Assembly: GCF_019039055.1 (NCBI RefSeq)
Contig: NZ_JAHOPB010000001.1
Location: 3,198,001 to 3,262,000, forward strand
DNA: 64,000 bases
Source: Reyranella humidisoli
Lineage (GTDB): Bacteria > Pseudomonadota > Alphaproteobacteria > Reyranellales > Reyranellaceae
Direction of reading: 5' to 3'
Position 1 is the stretch's first letter. Every line of letters begins with the position of its first letter. Of this stretch, positions 62,123 to 64,000 are shown in pieces. The notes under the pieces are model-generated. The model saw only the letters and a list, made by a program, of their open reading frames with translations. It did not search any database and was not told the origin of the DNA. The translations under genes were made by a program, and so were the position numbers.

Positions 62123-63520
62123 ATGACCGGGACACGGGATGGCGCGATCGCCCGCGCAGAGAAATATTTCGACGACGGCGGCTTCTTCGAGGAGCTGCAG
62201 CGGCGGGTGGCCATCCCCACGACCAGCCAGGAGGAGGGCTCCATGCCCGCCCTGCAGCAATACGTCTCCGGCGAAATGACCGAGTCGCTGCAGAAGCTCG
62301 GTTACGACTGTACCGTGCTGCCCAACCCGCGCCGCGAATACGGCCCCTTCCTGATCGCCCGCCGGGTCGAGGACCCGTCCCAGCCAACGGTCCTGACCTA
62401 TGGCCACGGCGACGTGATCCGCGGCCAGGAGGAGCAGTGGCGCTCGGGCCTGTCGCCCTGGAAGATCGTGATCGAGGGCGACAGGATGTACGGCCGGGGC
62501 ACCGCCGACAACAAGGGCCAGCACACGATCAACATCGCGGCGCTTGCCTCGGTCATGCAGGAGCGCGGCGGCTCGCTGGGCTTCAACTCGACCATCCTGA
62601 TCGAGACCGGCGAGGAGACCGGCTCGCCGGGCCTCGCCGACTTCTGCAAGGCCAACAAGGATGCGCTCAAGGCCGATGCGCTGATCGCCTCGGACGGACC
62701 TCGGCTCGACCATCGCCGGCCGACCATCTTCGGCGGCACCCGCGGCACGCTGAACTTCAACCTGAAGCTCACGATGCGCGAGGGCGGCCATCATTCCGGC
62801 AACTGGGGCGGGCTGCTGGCCAACCCCGGCATCATCATGGCGCATGCGCTGGCCACGATCACCGACGAGCGCGGCCAGATCAAAGTGCCGGAGTGGCGTC
62901 CGAAGACGCTGACCAACTCGATTCGCGCGGCCTTGGCCGACGCCCATGTCGATGCCGGCGAAGGCGCGCCCGAGATCAACGAGGACTGGGGCGAGAAGTC
63001 GCTGACGCCGGTCGAGCGGGTGTTCGGCTGGAACAGCTTCGAGGTCCTGGCCTTCAAGACCGGCAATCCCGACCGGCCGGTCAACGCCATCCCGCCCAGC
63101 GCCATCGCCTACTGCCAGCTGCGCTTCGTGGTCGGCACCGATCCGCACGACATTGTCCCGGCGCTGCGCCGGCATCTCGAAAAGCACGGCTTCGGCCAGA
63201 TCGAGGTGGAGCAGGCGCGCGACGTCATCATGAATGCCACCCGCCTCGACCCGGAGAACCCCTGGGCAAAGTTCGCCTCAGGTTCGATCGAGAAGACGGC
63301 GGGGCAGAAGCCCAACATGCTGCCCAACCTGGGCGGTTCGCTGCCCAACGAAGTCTTCACCGACATACTGGGGCTGCCGACGGTGTGGGTTCCGCATTCC
63401 TACGCCGCCTGCTCGCAGCATGCGCCGGACGAGCATCTGCTGGCGCCGGTCGCCCGCGACGGGCTGCGGCTGATGACCGGCCTTTTCTGGGATTTGGGCG
63501 CACAGGGCCGGCCGGGGTAA
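62123..63520 (+). CDS. M20-family metallopeptidase/amidohydrolase
   Basis: A 465-residue cytoplasmic Zn-dependent hydrolase of the M20 family (carnosinase, succinyl-diaminopimelate desuccinylase and related). It starts at ATG 62123 after AAGGGA. Metal ligands are YGHGDV, YGRGTADNKGQ (bridging Asp), IETGEETGSPG (catalytic Glu-Glu), SDGPR and the C-terminal SYAACSQHAPDEH. The lid/dimerisation domain starts around residue 215 (GTRGTLNFNLKLTMREGGHHSG). It cleaves a peptide or N-acyl bond; substrate unknown. It is divergent from the Fe-ADH, and an ECF sigma factor gene follows after 10 bp. Confidence 0.9.
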   Translation: MTGTRDGAIARAEKYFDDGGFFEELQRRVAIPTTSQEEGSMPALQQYVSGEMTESLQKLGYDCTVLPNPRREYGPFLIARRVEDPSQPTVLTYGHGDVIRGQEEQWRSGLSPWKIVIEGDRMYGRGTADNKGQHTINIAALASVMQERGGSLGFNSTILIETGEETGSPGLADFCKANKDALKADALIASDGPRLDHRRPTIFGGTRGTLNFNLKLTMREGGHHSGNWGGLLANPGIIMAHALATITDERGQIKVPEWRPKTLTNSIRAALADAHVDAGEGAPEINEDWGEKSLTPVERVFGWNSFEVLAFKTGNPDRPVNAIPPSAIAYCQLRFVVGTDPHDIVPALRRHLEKHGFGQIEVEQARDVIMNATRLDPENPWAKFASGSIEKTAGQKPNMLPNLGGSLPNEVFTDILGLPTVWVPHSYAACSQHAPDEHLLAPVARDGLRLMTGLFWDLGAQGRPG

Positions 63521-63530
63521 GCTCCCCCCG

Positions 63531-64000
63531 ATGCTTTCAGCCGACGAGGCCGCCGATCTGATCGAAGCCATCGCGACCCGTCAGGATCGCGCGGCTTTTG
63601 CCAGATTTTTCAATCACTTTGCGCCCCGCGTGAAGGCCTTCATCATGCGTGGCGGGGCAGATGCAGAGGCCGCGCAGGAAGTGGCGCAGGAAGCCCTGAT
63701 CATGGTCTGGCGCAAGGCCGCCAGTTTCGATCGGACCCGGGCCTCCGCGACCACCTGGCTGTACACGATCGCGCGCAACAAGCGGATCGACCTGCTGCGG
63801 CGCAACAACCGGCCGGCCATCGACACCGAGGACTGGCTCACGGTTTTTGCCCCCGAAGCGGACGACGCCGACAAATCCGTCCTCGCAGGTCAGACGTATA
63901 CTCGCGTGAAGGAGCTTCTCTCGGGCCTGTCAGCCGATCAGCTGGTGGTGATCGAGAAGGCATTCTTCGAGGACAAGACCCACACGGTCATCGCGGAAGA
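63531..64000 (+). CDS. ECF-type RNA polymerase sigma factor, 3'-truncated by the window edge
   Basis: The visible 156 codons encode an extracytoplasmic-function sigma factor. Region 2 reads FFNHFAPRVKAFIMRGGADAEAAQEVAQEALIMVWRKAASFD, then TTWLYTIARNKRIDLLRRNNRP. After a variable acidic linker, region 4 begins KELLSGLSADQLVVIEKAFFEDKTHTVIAEE and is cut by the window end. The RxxAF...FAPRVKAF form resembles the RpoE sigma factors paired with ChrR-type zinc anti-sigma factors in alphaproteobacteria, which respond to singlet oxygen. The partner gene would lie just downstream, outside the window. Start ATG 63531 is 10 bp after the peptidase stop. Confidence 0.93.
   Translation, partial: MLSADEAADLIEAIATRQDRAAFARFFNHFAPRVKAFIMRGGADAEAAQEVAQEALIMVWRKAASFDRTRASATTWLYTIARNKRIDLLRRNNRPAIDTEDWLTVFAPEADDADKSVLAGQTYTRVKELLSGLSADQLVVIEKAFFEDKTHTVIAE

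Overview
The window is high-GC DNA, densely packed with short gaps and many ATGA/TGATG overlaps. It reads as an alphaproteobacterial chromosome. The evidence is the gyrA-coaD order, the alphaproteobacterial insertion in the GyrA C-terminal domain, a MlotiK1-type cyclic-nucleotide-gated K+ channel, TRAP transporters and the PhnWAY phosphonate pathway. My impression is a soil Rhodospirillales/Hyphomicrobiales-like heterotroph, perhaps Reyranella-like, but this is not proven. I see no CRISPR array, insertion sequence, integrase or phage gene.

Layout. 1-3.25 kb: the 3' part of gyrA, coaD, and a tRNA-Lys with its own good promoter. 3.3-13.35 kb: a polysaccharide synthesis and export operon. It has a KpsM/KpsT-type ABC exporter, a GT21-like glycosyltransferase, a STAS protein, an outer-membrane export lipoprotein, a DevBCA-type (HlyD adaptor, FtsX permease, ATPase) module and two tandem CslA/BcsA-like processive glycosyltransferases. 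13.45-18.74 kb (minus): amidinotransferase, GDP-mannose pyrophosphorylase, FAD-dependent ketosteroid-dehydrogenase-like enzyme and CNG K+ channel. A nested palindrome separates the two converging blocks.

18.8-30.6 kb: one eight-gene catabolic operon. It encodes ATP-dependent hydantoinase/oxoprolinase A and B, a DctPQM TRAP transporter, a glutamine-synthetase-like ligase, an iron-type alcohol dehydrogenase and a dimethylglycine/sarcosine-dehydrogenase-like enzyme. It looks like uptake and oxidation of an N-methylated or lactam nitrogen compound. 30.6-37.2 kb: a phosphonate locus with phnW-phnA-phnY (2-aminoethylphosphonate to acetate plus phosphate), a divergent LysR regulator and a Na/Pi-cotransporter-like gene preceded by a PhoB-box-like element.

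37.5-46.6 kb: scattered metabolic genes, including a BASS transporter, two ICL/PEP-mutase paralogues, rhodanese, MFS, RidA, Baeyer-Villiger monooxygenase, hydratase, NTF2-like and MarR genes, with several palindromic intergenic repeats. 46.7-55.2 kb: a 2-aminoethylphosphonate-type ABC transporter followed by a PrpF-like isomerase, a DAO-family oxidoreductase, a class-III PLP enzyme and a ureohydrolase. This transporter could feed phnWAY 9.5 kb away. 55.2-59.9 kb (minus): a ~1550-residue repeat protein with one RTX-like motif and a type-I-secretion-like C-terminus. 60-64 kb: alpha/beta hydrolase, Fe-ADH, M20 peptidase and the start of an ECF sigma factor gene cut by the window end.

The most interesting leads are the AEP uptake/degradation pair of loci with putative Pho boxes, the hydantoinase-TRAP-demethylase operon, the composite KpsMT/DevBCA polysaccharide machine and the giant repeat protein.
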